DNA of 31,017 nucleotides from JAJKJG01 sp036389455 (GCA_036389455.1 DASVPW010000120.1:1-31017), one strand, 5' to 3'. Counted from the stretch's first letter, positions 7,288 through 15,996 are shown. Notes: generated from the sequence alone by a model not told the origin. Numbers and translations are program-made.

Positions 7288-8301
7288 ATGGAGTCCTTCA
7301 AGCCCTACATCGCCAAGGTCGCGACCGGGGCGGCGCTGACCCGCGAGGAGGCCCGCGCCGCCTTCGACACGCTGCTCTCCGGCGAGGTGACGCCGGCCCA
7401 GGCCGGCGGCTTCCTCATGGCGCTGCGCGTGCGCGGCGAGGCCCTCGACGAGATCGTCGGCGCGGCCTCGGCCATGCGCGGGCGCATGCTCAAGGTCGAG
7501 GCGCCGGACGACGCCATCGACATCGTCGGCACCGGCGGCGACCAGTCGGGCAGCTACAACATCTCGACCTTGGCCGCGATCATCGTCGCCGCCTGCGGCG
7601 TCAAGGTCGCGAAGCACGGCAACCGCGCCGCCTCGTCCCGCTCCGGCGCCGCCGACGTGCTCTCGGCCCTCGGGGTCAAGATCGGCCTCGAGCCGGCGCA
7701 TCTGTCGCGCTGCCTCAAGGAGGCGGGCCTGTGCTTCATGTTCGCCCAGACTCACCACGCCTCGATGCGCCACGTCGCGGCCGCCCGCGTCGAGCTCGGC
7801 ACCCGCACGCTCTTCAACCTGCTCGGGCCCCTGTCCAACCCGGCGGGGGTCTCACGCCAGCTTCTCGGCGTCCCGGCAAAAGCTTGGCTCAATCCGTTGA
7901 CGCAAGGGTTGAAGGAGCTCGGCTCGCGCCGGGTCTGGACCGTGCACGGCTCCGACGGCCTCGACGAGATCACGACCACTGGCCCGACCCACGTCGTGGC
8001 GCTGGAGGACGGCGCGATCCGCGAGTTCACCGTGAGCCCGCAGGACGTGGGACTCAAGACCGCGAACCCCGAGAACCTGAAAGGGGGCGACCCCGACCAC
8101 AACGCCCGCGAGCTGCGCGCCGCCCTCGAAGGCCTGCCGACGCCCTACCGCGACATCGCGGTCTTCAACGCCGCCGCGGCCCTCGTCGTCGCCGAGAAGG
8201 TCGCGACGTTGCGCGAGGGCGTCGAGCGCGCCATGCAGGCGGTCGACTCGGGCGCCGCCCGGGGCGTGCTCGAGCGCCTGATCGCGGTCTCGAACAGCTG
8301 A
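7288..8301 (+). CDS. trpD: Anthranilate phosphoribosyltransferase
   Basis: TrpD joins anthranilate to phosphoribosyl pyrophosphate, the second step of the tryptophan branch. The 337-residue length is standard. The PRPP-binding glycine-rich motif appears as DIVGTGGDQSGSYNIST (about 73-89), followed by KHGNRAASSRSGAADVL, which carries the family's anthranilate- and PRPP-contacting residues. The usual GDGSGTFN is here GDQSGSYN, a variation I think is tolerated. The second signature FNLLGPLSNPAG is also present. The ATG lies 6 bp after the trpG stop, and trpC starts 1 bp after the trpD stop, so the three are almost certainly translated from one message. Confidence 0.97.
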   Translation: MESFKPYIAKVATGAALTREEARAAFDTLLSGEVTPAQAGGFLMALRVRGEALDEIVGAASAMRGRMLKVEAPDDAIDIVGTGGDQSGSYNISTLAAIIVAACGVKVAKHGNRAASSRSGAADVLSALGVKIGLEPAHLSRCLKEAGLCFMFAQTHHASMRHVAAARVELGTRTLFNLLGPLSNPAGVSRQLLGVPAKAWLNPLTQGLKELGSRRVWTVHGSDGLDEITTTGPTHVVALEDGAIREFTVSPQDVGLKTANPENLKGGDPDHNARELRAALEGLPTPYRDIAVFNAAAALVVAEKVATLREGVERAMQAVDSGAARGVLERLIAVSNS

Positions 8302-8302
8302 C

Positions 8303-9094
8303 ATGAGCGACGTGCTGGCCCGGATCGAGGCCTATAAGCGGCTGGAGATCGAGGCCGCCAAGGCCCGGATCGCGCCGAAGGAGATCGAGCGGCGGGCGCG
8401 CGAGGCCCCTCCCCCGCGGGGCTTCGCGGCCGCGATCGAGCGCCACCTTACGCAAGGCCGCCCGGCCCTCATCGCCGAGATCAAGAAGGCGAGCCCGTCG
8501 AAGGGCCTGATCCGGGCCGACTTCGACCCGCCGGCGCTTGCCCGCGCCTACGCGGACGGCGGCGCCACCTGCCTCTCGGTGCTGACCGACGAGCCCTCGT
8601 TCCAGGGCCGTCCCGAATACCTTTCGGCCGCCCGCGACGCCTCCGGCCTGCCGGCGCTCCGCAAGGACTTCCTCTTCGAGCCCTACCAGGTGCACGAGGC
8701 CCGTCTTTGGGGCGCCGACTGCATCCTCGTCATCATGGCGAGCGTCACCGACGGCGAGGCCCGTGCCCTTGTCGACGCGGCCCATGCTCTCGGCATGGAC
8801 GCCCTCGTCGAGGTCCACGATGCTCGCGAGCTCGACCGGGCCCTTTCCCTCGACACGAAGCTCGTCGGCATCAACAACCGGAATCTCCGCACCTTCGAGA
8901 CCTCGCTTGCCGTCTCGGAGGAACTCGCCCCGCGCATCCCGCCCGGCCGCATCGTCGTCGGCGAGAGCGGCATCTTCACCCGCGCCGACGTGGAGCGGCT
9001 CGCCCGCGCCGGCATCCGCACGCTCCTCGTCGGCGAGAGCCTGATGCGCGAGGCGGACGTGGCGGCGGCGACGCGGCGCCTCCTGTTCGGATGA
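8303..9094 (+). CDS. trpC: Indole-3-glycerol phosphate synthase
   Basis: TrpC closes the indole ring, converting carboxyphenylamino-deoxyribulose phosphate to indole-3-glycerol phosphate with loss of CO2 and water. The 263-residue (beta/alpha)8 barrel is a stand-alone synthase, not fused to TrpF. Catalytic landmarks are IAEIKKASPSKG (58-68), LSVLTDE, LRKDFLFEPYQV with its catalytic lysine, GINNRNLRTF and the phosphate-binding VGESGI. The start ATG at 8303 is 1 bp from the trpD stop, consistent with translational coupling. trpF, trpB and trpA are not in the window. Confidence 0.97.
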   Translation: MSDVLARIEAYKRLEIEAAKARIAPKEIERRAREAPPPRGFAAAIERHLTQGRPALIAEIKKASPSKGLIRADFDPPALARAYADGGATCLSVLTDEPSFQGRPEYLSAARDASGLPALRKDFLFEPYQVHEARLWGADCILVIMASVTDGEARALVDAAHALGMDALVEVHDARELDRALSLDTKLVGINNRNLRTFETSLAVSEELAPRIPPGRIVVGESGIFTRADVERLARAGIRTLLVGESLMREADVAAATRRLLFG

Positions 9095-9100
9095 GCGGCG

Positions 9101-9373
9101 ATGGGTCCCGACCGGGAGCACTTCAGGCGGCGGATCGCGGCGCTCGGCGCCGGCGACCGCTCCGTCCTGGAAGCGGCTCTCCAGAACCCCGATAGCCAGA
9201 TGCTGACCACCGAAGGCAGCGCGAACCATGTGCTGTGGTCCGAGATGGCCCAGATCGGCTGGATGACCGAGCTGCCCTTGCCCGAGGGCTTCCCGGAGTT
9301 CTGCCGAATATATGCCCTCACGGAAGAAGGCTCATCCGCGATCCCCGACCTGATCGGTGCGGCGCCCCCATGA
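9101..9373 (+). CDS. Hypothetical 90-residue protein between trpC and moaC
   Basis: I do not recognise this family. The ATG lies 6 bp after the trpC stop and the stop overlaps the moaC start in an ATGA junction (9370-9373), which is strong positional evidence for a real, coupled gene. The product is soluble-looking and acidic towards the C-terminus, with no signal peptide, membrane segment or cysteine pair. It has a basic N-terminus (DREHFRRRI), a middle with a winged-helix-like flavour (HVLWSEMAQIGWMTE), and a strand-like end (FCRIYALTEEG). The pattern loosely recalls small proteins ending in a DNA-binding-like wing, but that is only an impression. It is an extra compared with the usual trpC-moaC adjacency in Rhizobiales. 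Confidence 0.7.
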   Translation: MGPDREHFRRRIAALGAGDRSVLEAALQNPDSQMLTTEGSANHVLWSEMAQIGWMTELPLPEGFPEFCRIYALTEEGSSAIPDLIGAAPP

Positions 9374-9852
9374 AAGCCTCCCTTACCCACCTCGACCGCA
9401 CCGGCGCCGCCGCCATGGTCGACGTGTCGGACAAGGCCGTCACCGCCCGCACCGCCCGCGCCGAGGGCCGCGTCGTGACGGCGCCCGGGACCGTGCGCCT
9501 CATCCGCGACGGCGACGCCAAGAAGGGCGACGTGCTCGGCACGGCGCGGCTCGCCGGCATCATGGCGGCGAAGCGCACCCACGAGCTGATCCCGCTGTGC
9601 CACCCCCTCCTCCTCACGAAAGTCGCCGTGGAGTGCGCCCTCGACGAGGCGCTGCCCGGCGTGCGGGTGACGGCGGAGGTGAAGGTCGCCGGCCAGACCG
9701 GCGTCGAGATGGAGGCCTTGACCGCCGTCTCCATCGCCTGCCTCACCATCTACGACATGGTGAAGGCCGCCGACCGCGCCATGCGCATCGAGGGCATCCG
9801 CCTCCTCGCAAAGAGCGGCGGACGCTCGGGCGCCTACGCGGCGGAGCCTTGA
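9370..9852 (+). CDS. moaC: Cyclic pyranopterin monophosphate synthase
   Basis: MoaC acts after the radical-SAM enzyme MoaA, turning 3',8-cyclo-7,8-dihydro-GTP into cyclic pyranopterin monophosphate, the first stable intermediate of molybdenum cofactor synthesis. The 160-residue length is typical. Conserved segments are LIPLCHPLLLTKV (73-85), GVEMEALTAVSIACLTIYDMVKA (from 111) with the active-site D129 and K132, and the C-terminal LAKSGGRSG. The frame is open further upstream, but MoaC homology begins at ATG 9370, which overlaps the stop of the preceding small gene by 4 bp. moeA follows 4 bp downstream. Confidence 0.97.
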   Translation: MKASLTHLDRTGAAAMVDVSDKAVTARTARAEGRVVTAPGTVRLIRDGDAKKGDVLGTARLAGIMAAKRTHELIPLCHPLLLTKVAVECALDEALPGVRVTAEVKVAGQTGVEMEALTAVSIACLTIYDMVKAADRAMRIEGIRLLAKSGGRSGAYAAEP

Positions 9853-9856
9853 GGGT

Positions 9857-11080
9857 ATGAGCCTCCTGCCTGTCGAGGAGGCCCTTCGGCGCGTCCTCGC
9901 CGGCATCCCGCGCCCGGTCGAGGCCGAGACCGTGCCGATCGAATCCTGCGCCGGGCGGACGCTCGCGGAGGACGTGGCGTCGCTGCGCACCCAGCCGCCC
10001 TTCGCGGCCTCCGCCATGGACGGCTACGCGGTCCGCTCGGCCGACCTCGCCGTCCCGCCGGCGCGGCTTGCCGTGATCGGGCGCAGCGTCGCCGGCGCGG
10101 GCTTTGCGGGCGCGGTCGCGGCCGGACAGGCGGTGCGCATCTTCACCGGCGCGCCGGTCCCCGCGGGCGCCGACGCGGTCGCGATCCAGGAGGATGCGGA
10201 CGCGGATGGCGACGCGGTCGTCGTCCGCGCCGCGGTCGCGCCGGGAAGGAACATCCGCGCCGCCGGCCTCGATTTTTCGCAGGGCCGCCCGCTCCTCGCC
10301 GCCGGGCAACGCCTCGATGCCCGCCTCGTCGCGCTCGCCGCCGCCGCCGGGCACGGCGCCCTGCCGGTACGGCGGAAACCGCGGGTCGCGATCCTCGCGA
10401 CCGGCGACGAGCTCGTGCGCCCCGGCGAGCCCGCCGGCCCCGACCAGATCGTTGCCTCGAACCCCTTCGCGCTCGCCGCCATCGCGACCCGCGCAGGGGC
10501 GGAGCCCGTCGACCTCGGCATCGCCCGCGACACCCCCGAGGCCCTCGACCGGGCGATCACGGACGCGCGGGACGCCCGCGCCGACCTCCTTGTGACGCTG
10601 GGCGGCGCCTCCGTCGGCGAGGCCGATCTCGTGCAGGCGGCGCTCAAGCGGCACGGCATGGAGCTCGCGTTCTGGAAGGTGGCCCTGCGCCCGGGCAAGC
10701 CGCTGATCCACGGGCGCCTCGGCCCCATGCCGATCCTCGGCCTGCCAGGCAACCCGGTCTCCTCGGTCGTCTGCGCCATCCTCTTCGTCGTGCCGGCGAT
10801 CCGCTGCCTCCTCGGCGATCCCGGCGCCGACGACGATCCGACGGAACCCGCGGTCCTCGGCACCGATCTTCCCGCCAACGACGCCCGCCAGGACTACCTG
10901 CGGGCGACCCTCGCGCCCTCCCCCGACGCCCTGCCGGCGGCGACCGCGCTCCCGGTGCAGGACTCGTCCATGCTGAGCGTCCTCGCTCGCGCCGACGCCC
11001 TCCTCGTCCGGCCCCCGCACGCCCTGCCCGCGAAGGCCGGCGCCCCTTGCCGGATCATCCGCCTGGAGCGGTTCGTGTGA
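9857..11080 (+). CDS. moeA: Molybdopterin molybdenumtransferase
   Basis: MoeA inserts molybdate into adenylated molybdopterin, the last core step of cofactor synthesis. The 407 residues carry the usual domain order: an N-terminal MoeA region with PFAASAMDGYAV (residues 47-58) and IFTGAPVPAGADAV, a central MoCF-biosynthesis domain with ILATGDELV and LVTLGGASVGEADLV, and ALRPGKPLIHG with GLPGNPVSSVV. A C-terminal beta domain ends in RIIRLERFV. It starts 4 bp after moaC. In many Rhizobiales lexA follows moeA, but here the gene is followed by a pair of hairpins and a gene-free stretch. Confidence 0.97.
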   Translation: MSLLPVEEALRRVLAGIPRPVEAETVPIESCAGRTLAEDVASLRTQPPFAASAMDGYAVRSADLAVPPARLAVIGRSVAGAGFAGAVAAGQAVRIFTGAPVPAGADAVAIQEDADADGDAVVVRAAVAPGRNIRAAGLDFSQGRPLLAAGQRLDARLVALAAAAGHGALPVRRKPRVAILATGDELVRPGEPAGPDQIVASNPFALAAIATRAGAEPVDLGIARDTPEALDRAITDARDARADLLVTLGGASVGEADLVQAALKRHGMELAFWKVALRPGKPLIHGRLGPMPILGLPGNPVSSVVCAILFVVPAIRCLLGDPGADDDPTEPAVLGTDLPANDARQDYLRATLAPSPDALPAATALPVQDSSMLSVLARADALLVRPPHALPAKAGAPCRIIRLERFV

Positions 11081-11086
11081 CCCCAA

Positions 11087-11128
11087 CCTCTCCCGGAGGG
11101 AGAGGTCGAGTCGCGCCTAAAGGCGCGA
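11087..11128. repeat. Two perfect hairpins just after moeA (REP-like)
   Basis: CCTCTCCC-GGA-GGGAGAGG (11087-11105) and TCGCGCC-TAAA-GGCGCGA (11111-11128) follow the moeA stop by 6 bp. No T-run follows, so this is not a canonical intrinsic terminator, although it could slow polymerase or protect the 3' end. The first hairpin resembles CTCCCGGAGGGAGAG upstream of lolC (22308-22322), suggesting one repeat family. Confidence 0.65.
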
Positions 11129-11378
11129 CCGGGTGAGGGATCGGCCGCCGGGGCGGAGCCGGCCAGACGGTGTCGCCGGAGACGTCTGGAAGGCGCACAG
11201 CGCAATCATCATGACCGCGATCCGGACAGCTTGCCTCCTTGTGCGGTCCGGCGATTCCGACTGATCCGCTCATCATGGTCCGCACTCTCATCATGATGGA
11301 AAGAGTTGCGCGGAGGTCTCCCGACCGGGCGAGGGCCGCCTTCAACCCTTGCTAACTCTCATCGGCTAGCGTCGCGCC
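11129..11378. other. Gene-free stretch between moeA and the glycosyltransferase
   Basis: About 250 bp with no credible open frame. It holds an inverted repeat CCAGACG...CGTCTGG (11163-11189) and a looser CCGGAC...GTCCGG pair around 11222-11252. The phrase ATCATGA/ATCATGG recurs several times between 11207 and 11300. No clear promoter for the next gene is visible. Confidence 0.4.
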
Positions 11379-12611
11379 ATGCGCATCCTCCTCGCCAACA
11401 CCGGGCACCCCACGGCGATCAAGGGCGGGGCCGAGGCCGCCGTGCTCGACCTCGCGCACGCGCTCGCCGCCCGCGGCCATTCCGTCGCTCTCGTCGTGCA
11501 TCACGGCGGGCGCGCGGTCGAGGTCTCCGAGGACGGCGGCGTGCGGGTCTATGCGCTCCCGAATCGCAACCTCTACTTCGCCTTCGACGGCAGGAAGCGC
11601 CCCGCCCCGCTGCGTCTCGCCTGGCATGCGCTCGACGGCGCCAACCCCTTCATGGCGGCGGCTTTCGGCCGGATCCTCGACGCCGAGAAGCCGGACGTCG
11701 TCAACACCCACGTGCTCGCCGGCCTCTCCCAGCTCCTGTGGCGCGAGGCGCATCGGCGCGGCATCCCGGTCGTGCACTACCTGCACGAATACGGCACGAT
11801 GTGCCCGCGCGGCTCGGCCTTCCGCGACGGCCGGCTGTGCGCGCGTCCCTGTGCCCCGTGCGGCCTCCTGACGATCCCGCGCAAGCGCCTCTCGCGCCTC
11901 GTCGACACGGTCGTCGGGGTGAGTCGCTTCACGCTGGAGCGCCACCTCGCCTGGGGGTTCTTCCCGAACGCCGCGCGCGCCGTCATCCCGAACGTCTTCA
12001 CGGGCCTCGCCTTCACGCCGCGCGCGGCACCGGCCGAAGGGCCGCTGCGCCTCGGCTATTTCGGGCGCCTCATCCCGGACAAGGGCGCCCACCTCCTGCT
12101 CGCCGCCGCGAAGCGCCTGCCGCCCGAGGGCTGGACGCTCGCCGTCGCCGGCAGCGGCGACGAGCCTTACGTCGCCGCGCTCAAGCGCGACGTGCCCGCG
12201 AACGTGCGCTTCCTCGGCTGGGCTCGCGGGCAAGACTTCTTCCCGCACATGGACGCGCTGGTCGTGCCCTCGGTCTGGCCCGACCCGCAGCCCCGCGTCG
12301 TGTTCGAGGCCTACATGCACGGCGTCCCCGTGATCGGCGCCGATGCGGGGGGCATCCCCGAGCAGATCGACGAGGACCGCACCGGCTGGCTGTTCGAGGC
12401 GGGCTCCGAAACTGACCTCGCCCGCGTGCTTGCCGCCCGCCTCGCCGACCGCCGCGACCGCGCCCTCAACCCGCAGGATTTCCGCAACCGCCTCGCCGCC
12501 CTCGTTCCCGCACGGGTCGCGGCGCTCTACGAGGACGTCTACACGGATGCGATCGGGCGGCGGCACGCTGGAAGCGAAATCATTCCGCCGCGCTTGATCG
12601 CGAGCACTTGA
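11379..12611 (+). CDS. Glycosyltransferase, GT4-like (GT-B fold)
   Basis: A 410-residue retaining-type glycosyltransferase that probably moves a sugar from a nucleotide sugar to an envelope polysaccharide or lipid; donor and acceptor are unknown. The N-terminal Rossmann half begins MRILLANTGHPTAIKGGAE, with the usual glycine-rich substrate loop. A four-cysteine cluster (C142, C154, C158, C161) follows HEYGTMCPRG and looks like a metal-binding or structural knuckle seen in a subset of GT4 enzymes. The C-terminal half has LGYFGRLIPDKG, LAVAGSGDE, FLGWARGQDFF and the donor-site region PRVVFEAYMHGVPVIGAD. There are no transmembrane segments. It is alone on its strand between moeA and the autotransporter, so no polysaccharide cluster is visible to suggest its target. 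Confidence 0.88.
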   Translation: MRILLANTGHPTAIKGGAEAAVLDLAHALAARGHSVALVVHHGGRAVEVSEDGGVRVYALPNRNLYFAFDGRKRPAPLRLAWHALDGANPFMAAAFGRILDAEKPDVVNTHVLAGLSQLLWREAHRRGIPVVHYLHEYGTMCPRGSAFRDGRLCARPCAPCGLLTIPRKRLSRLVDTVVGVSRFTLERHLAWGFFPNAARAVIPNVFTGLAFTPRAAPAEGPLRLGYFGRLIPDKGAHLLLAAAKRLPPEGWTLAVAGSGDEPYVAALKRDVPANVRFLGWARGQDFFPHMDALVVPSVWPDPQPRVVFEAYMHGVPVIGADAGGIPEQIDEDRTGWLFEAGSETDLARVLAARLADRRDRALNPQDFRNRLAALVPARVAALYEDVYTDAIGRRHAGSEIIPPRLIAST

Positions 12612-12626
12612 GCCTGCAAAGGCTAT

Positions 12627-12657
12627 CGCGGTCAGCTCATCTCCACGTGCACCACCC
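12627..12657. repeat. 31-bp direct repeat, copy 1 (orphan copy of the dnaE 3' end)
   Basis: This 31-bp segment is identical to 15997-16027. The second copy contains the dnaE stop codon and the last seven codons on the minus strand, so this one is an orphan fragment of the dnaE end, 15 bp after the glycosyltransferase stop. The two copies bracket a 3.37-kb segment carrying only the autotransporter gene. Confidence 0.9.
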
Positions 12658-12835
12658 GTCAATCAGCAGAGAGCAGTCGATTGAAGGGCGGCATCGCCAT
12701 GCGGGCTCGCGTTCTCCAAGCTTGGCCGGTGCCGAGAAGCAACATCAATCCATCGATCATCGGAAGGATGCCGAAGCCTCTTGAGTCGCCCCGCTTTGCC
12801 GTGGTTGTAATCTCACCGCAATTCGGCACGGAAAA
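12658..12835. other. Leader region of the autotransporter gene
   Basis: A gene-free stretch of 178 bp. A short out-of-frame open frame starts at 12681 and runs into the autotransporter gene, but has no family features. TGTAAT at 12806-12811 could be a -10 element, without a well-spaced -35 (nearest TTGAGT is 19 bp away). No convincing ribosome-binding site precedes the predicted TTG start. Confidence 0.3.
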
Positions 12836-15800
12836 TTGCTACAAGCCGTTCCCCCAGCCAGCCACCGAGCCAAGCCGAAAAAGCCGAGAGATCATCTCGG
12901 CGAAGGCGCTTCCCTGGTGGCCCTCGCGGTGTCGGCCTGCGTGCTCGGCGTCTCGGGTTGGGCTCAGGCAGCCGACTTCACGGTCACGAGCGGCGCCGAC
13001 AGCGGGCCTGGCACCTACCGCAACGCCGTGAATCAGGCGAATGCGGCGCCGGGTGCGGATCGGATCCTCTTCGCCGTCCCAGCCGTGACCCTCAATGTCG
13101 GGCTCTCCGTGACGGACAGCACGCAGATCGGCGGCGCCGGCCAGCCGGTCACGATCTCCGGGGCGGACAGCCAGTTCTTCGGCGGCGTCAACAAGACCGA
13201 CACGATCGGGGCCAACGTCACCATCACGCGCACTTCCGTGGTGCGGAACCAGACCGCGGTCCAGCTCTCGGGTTCGACCTCGCTGTTCGTGGACGGGACG
13301 ATCCGGCCCGCCTCGCCGCAGGTCAGCGGGATCGACATCCAGGGCTCGGGATCGAGGCTGTTCCTTGGCGCGACGAGCCTGATCGAGACCGGGATCTTCG
13401 GGACCGGGATCAGCGGCGGCAGCTCGGCACGCCCGTTGCTCGTCAGCCTCAACGGCGGGACGATCCGCAGCGGGAACATCGGGATCAACCTGGCGAACGT
13501 GACGAACGCCGGCATGTCCGGAGGCGTGATCGAAGCCGGCAGCATCGGCGTCATCCTGGGCCCGGGCAGCGGTTGGACCACGGGCCTGCTCGGCGGGCGG
13601 ATCACGGGCGGGAGCACCGGCATCCTCCTGCAGGGCGGACCGAGCGATCCGCGGAGCTCGGTCGGCCTGAGTGGCGGCATCGTGGAAAGCCCGAATGGGG
13701 TCGGCATCGCGGCCAGCGTGGGAGGCGGCGTTGGCGTCAGCGAGGGCGGTACGGTCACGGGCAAGCTCGGGATCAGCTCCGGCGCGGGCGATTTCGGGGT
13801 CACGGTGGGCGGCACGGTCGTCGGTACGAACGGGACCGCAATCCAGTTCGGCAGCGGCAACGACACCTTCGTGCTGTGGTCGAAGGGGGTGATCGATGGC
13901 AAGGTCATTGCCGGTGCCGGAACGGACAAATTCACGTTAGGCGGCGCGGAGAACGGGACGTTCAACGTCAGCGAGATCGGCCCGTCGGGCAAATTCCAGG
14001 GCTTTGAGCTGTTCGAGAAATCCAACTTCTCGACCTGGACACTCACGGGCAGCGGCAACCAGAACTGGGCGATCCTCAGCGGCACCCTGCGCGGCGATAC
14101 TAACGGCCTGCAGGGCAACCTGACGCTCAGCGGCGGCACGCTCGTCATCGACCAGGCGTTCGACGGCACCTTCGCCGGCGGTGTCAGCGGCTTCGGGCTT
14201 CTCGTCAAGCGCGGTACGGGCCGGGTCGAGCTACCCGGGACCTATCCCAAGAACGACATCACCCTAATCGAGGGAGGCACGCTCGGATTGACCGGCGCGC
14301 TGCCGAATTCCAGGGTCGAGATAGCCGGAGGCGTTCTCGAAGGAACCGGCTCGGCCGGCGCGCTCGCGGTTCTCGGCCCACGCGTCGGCTCGTCCGCCGC
14401 CCCGGACGAGAAGCTGCCCGGCGGCACGGTGGCGCCGGGCGGCGCGACCTCGTTCGGAACCCTCACGGTCGGCGGGCTGGTCGTCGAGGACGGCGCCACA
14501 TACCGGGTGAAGGTCAACGCGGCCGGGCAGTCGGACCGGATCGTAGTGACGAGACCCCACCTGTCCATAGTCGGGCCGATCGTTCACCTCGAAGGCGGCA
14601 CGGTGCAGGTGCTCGCCGAGCAGGGGCTTTACCGGCCTCAGACCACCTACACGATCCTGACCGCGGCACCGAGCATCGCGGAGCAGTCGCCGTTGTTCGC
14701 GCCCCCGGTCTCGACGGCCAGCATCGAGGGCCGGTTCGGCGCGGTGTTCACGAACCTCGCGTTCCTCATCCCGGAACTCGCCTATACGGACACCGACGTC
14801 ACCCTGACGCTCCGGCGCAACGACATCAACTTCAGGGAGGCGGCCGCGACCCCGAACCAGGCGGCCGCCGGACGCGCCGCGGAGGCCCTGGGCTTCGGCA
14901 ATCCCGTCTTCAACGCCATCCTCGGTCTCACCGCCCCGGAGGCCCGCGGCGCCTTCGACCTCCTCTCGGGCGAGGTCCACGCGAGCGCCGTGACGGCGGC
15001 GGTCGAGGAGAGCCGGCTCGTGCGCGACGCCGTGCTCGACCGTCTGCGCGGGCTCGGGATGCCTGCAGGCGGGACCGCAGGCGGGCAGGCGCAGTCGGCC
15101 TTCGCCGCATACGCGGCCGACGCGCCGGGTCCGCATCAGGCCATCGCCGTGCCGGTGCGGACGATCGATCCGCGCGCCTTCGCGGTCTGGGGCCAGAGCT
15201 TCGGCTCATGGGGGCGCACCGACGGGGACGCCGGGACGGCCGCGCTCAAGCGTTCGTCCGGCGGCTTCATCCTCGGCGCCGACGCGACCTTCGACGAGCG
15301 CTGGCGGGCGGGCTTCGCCGGCGGCTACACCCGCACCTCGATCGACGTCGACGCCCGCCTCGCCTCCGGCGCGATCGAGAGCGTGCACGGCGCGGTCTAC
15401 GGCGGCGCGAGCCTCGGGGCGGTGCAGCTGCGCGCCGGCGCCGCCATCGCCGGGCAGGACGTCTCGACGACCCGCACCGTCGCTTTCCGCGGCTTCGCGG
15501 AGAGCCTGCGCGCCGCTTACGACCAGACCGTGCTCCAGGCCTTCGGCGAGGCGGGCTACAGGATCGGCCTCGGGCTCGCGACGGTCGAGCCCTTCGCCCA
15601 GCTCGCGGCCCTGCGCCTCAACACCGACGGCTTCCGGGAGGACGGCGGGGCGGCGGCGCTCTCCGGGCTCGCGCGCACGCACGACGTCGGCTTCTCGACC
15701 CTCGGCGTTCGCGCCGAGGGTCGGCTTGCCGAGATGCCGCTCGTCGCCCGCGGCATGCTCGGCTGGCGCCACGCCTTCGGCGACGTGACGCCTGCGGCAC

Positions 15801-15994
15801 TCGTCAGTTTCGGCGGGGGCGCGTTGCCGTTCCTCGCTGCCGGCGCGCCGGTCGCCCGCAACAGCCTCGTCGCCGAGGCCGGTCTCGACTACCGCATCAC
15901 GCCCTTCGCCGCCGTCGGCGTCTCCTACGCCGGCGCCGTCGCAGAGGACGCGCGGGACCATGCCCTCAAGGGGCGCTTCGAGATGCAGTTCTGA
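12836..15994 (+). CDS. Autotransporter (type Va secretion) with beta-helical passenger
   Basis: 1052 residues from a TTG start. A Sec signal peptide spans about 22-45 (ASLVALAVSACVLGVSG, cleavage after AQA). The passenger begins DFTVTSGADSGPGTYRNAV and continues as glycine-rich repeats typical of a right-handed beta-helix to about residue 480. An autotransporter-associated strand segment (LIEGGTLGLTGAL, GTVAPGGATSFGTL) follows. The last ~280 residues form the outer-membrane barrel, from AFAVWGQSFGSWGRTDGD to a C-terminal phenylalanine (GRFEMQF), the BAM recognition signal. The passenger would be displayed or released at the cell surface; its role is unknown and no protease or lipase motif is visible. 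The start is doubtful: TTG is the only in-frame initiator ahead of the signal peptide, with a poor ribosome-binding site, so the 5' end may have been altered when the segment arrived. The gene ends 7 bp from the convergent dnaE stop. Confidence 0.9.
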   Translation: MLQAVPPASHRAKPKKPRDHLGEGASLVALAVSACVLGVSGWAQAADFTVTSGADSGPGTYRNAVNQANAAPGADRILFAVPAVTLNVGLSVTDSTQIGGAGQPVTISGADSQFFGGVNKTDTIGANVTITRTSVVRNQTAVQLSGSTSLFVDGTIRPASPQVSGIDIQGSGSRLFLGATSLIETGIFGTGISGGSSARPLLVSLNGGTIRSGNIGINLANVTNAGMSGGVIEAGSIGVILGPGSGWTTGLLGGRITGGSTGILLQGGPSDPRSSVGLSGGIVESPNGVGIAASVGGGVGVSEGGTVTGKLGISSGAGDFGVTVGGTVVGTNGTAIQFGSGNDTFVLWSKGVIDGKVIAGAGTDKFTLGGAENGTFNVSEIGPSGKFQGFELFEKSNFSTWTLTGSGNQNWAILSGTLRGDTNGLQGNLTLSGGTLVIDQAFDGTFAGGVSGFGLLVKRGTGRVELPGTYPKNDITLIEGGTLGLTGALPNSRVEIAGGVLEGTGSAGALAVLGPRVGSSAAPDEKLPGGTVAPGGATSFGTLTVGGLVVEDGATYRVKVNAAGQSDRIVVTRPHLSIVGPIVHLEGGTVQVLAEQGLYRPQTTYTILTAAPSIAEQSPLFAPPVSTASIEGRFGAVFTNLAFLIPELAYTDTDVTLTLRRNDINFREAAATPNQAAAGRAAEALGFGNPVFNAILGLTAPEARGAFDLLSGEVHASAVTAAVEESRLVRDAVLDRLRGLGMPAGGTAGGQAQSAFAAYAADAPGPHQAIAVPVRTIDPRAFAVWGQSFGSWGRTDGDAGTAALKRSSGGFILGADATFDERWRAGFAGGYTRTSIDVDARLASGAIESVHGAVYGGASLGAVQLRAGAAIAGQDVSTTRTVAFRGFAESLRAAYDQTVLQAFGEAGYRIGLGLATVEPFAQLAALRLNTDGFREDGGAAALSGLARTHDVGFSTLGVRAEGRLAEMPLVARGMLGWRHAFGDVTPAALVSFGGGALPFLAAGAPVARNSLVAEAGLDYRITPFAAVGVSYAGAVAEDARDHALKGRFEMQF

Positions 15995-15996
15995 GC

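Noticed and set aside
12681..13031. Small + strand gene before the autotransporter
   Set aside because: No family features, and its second half overlaps the autotransporter in another frame; probably non-coding.
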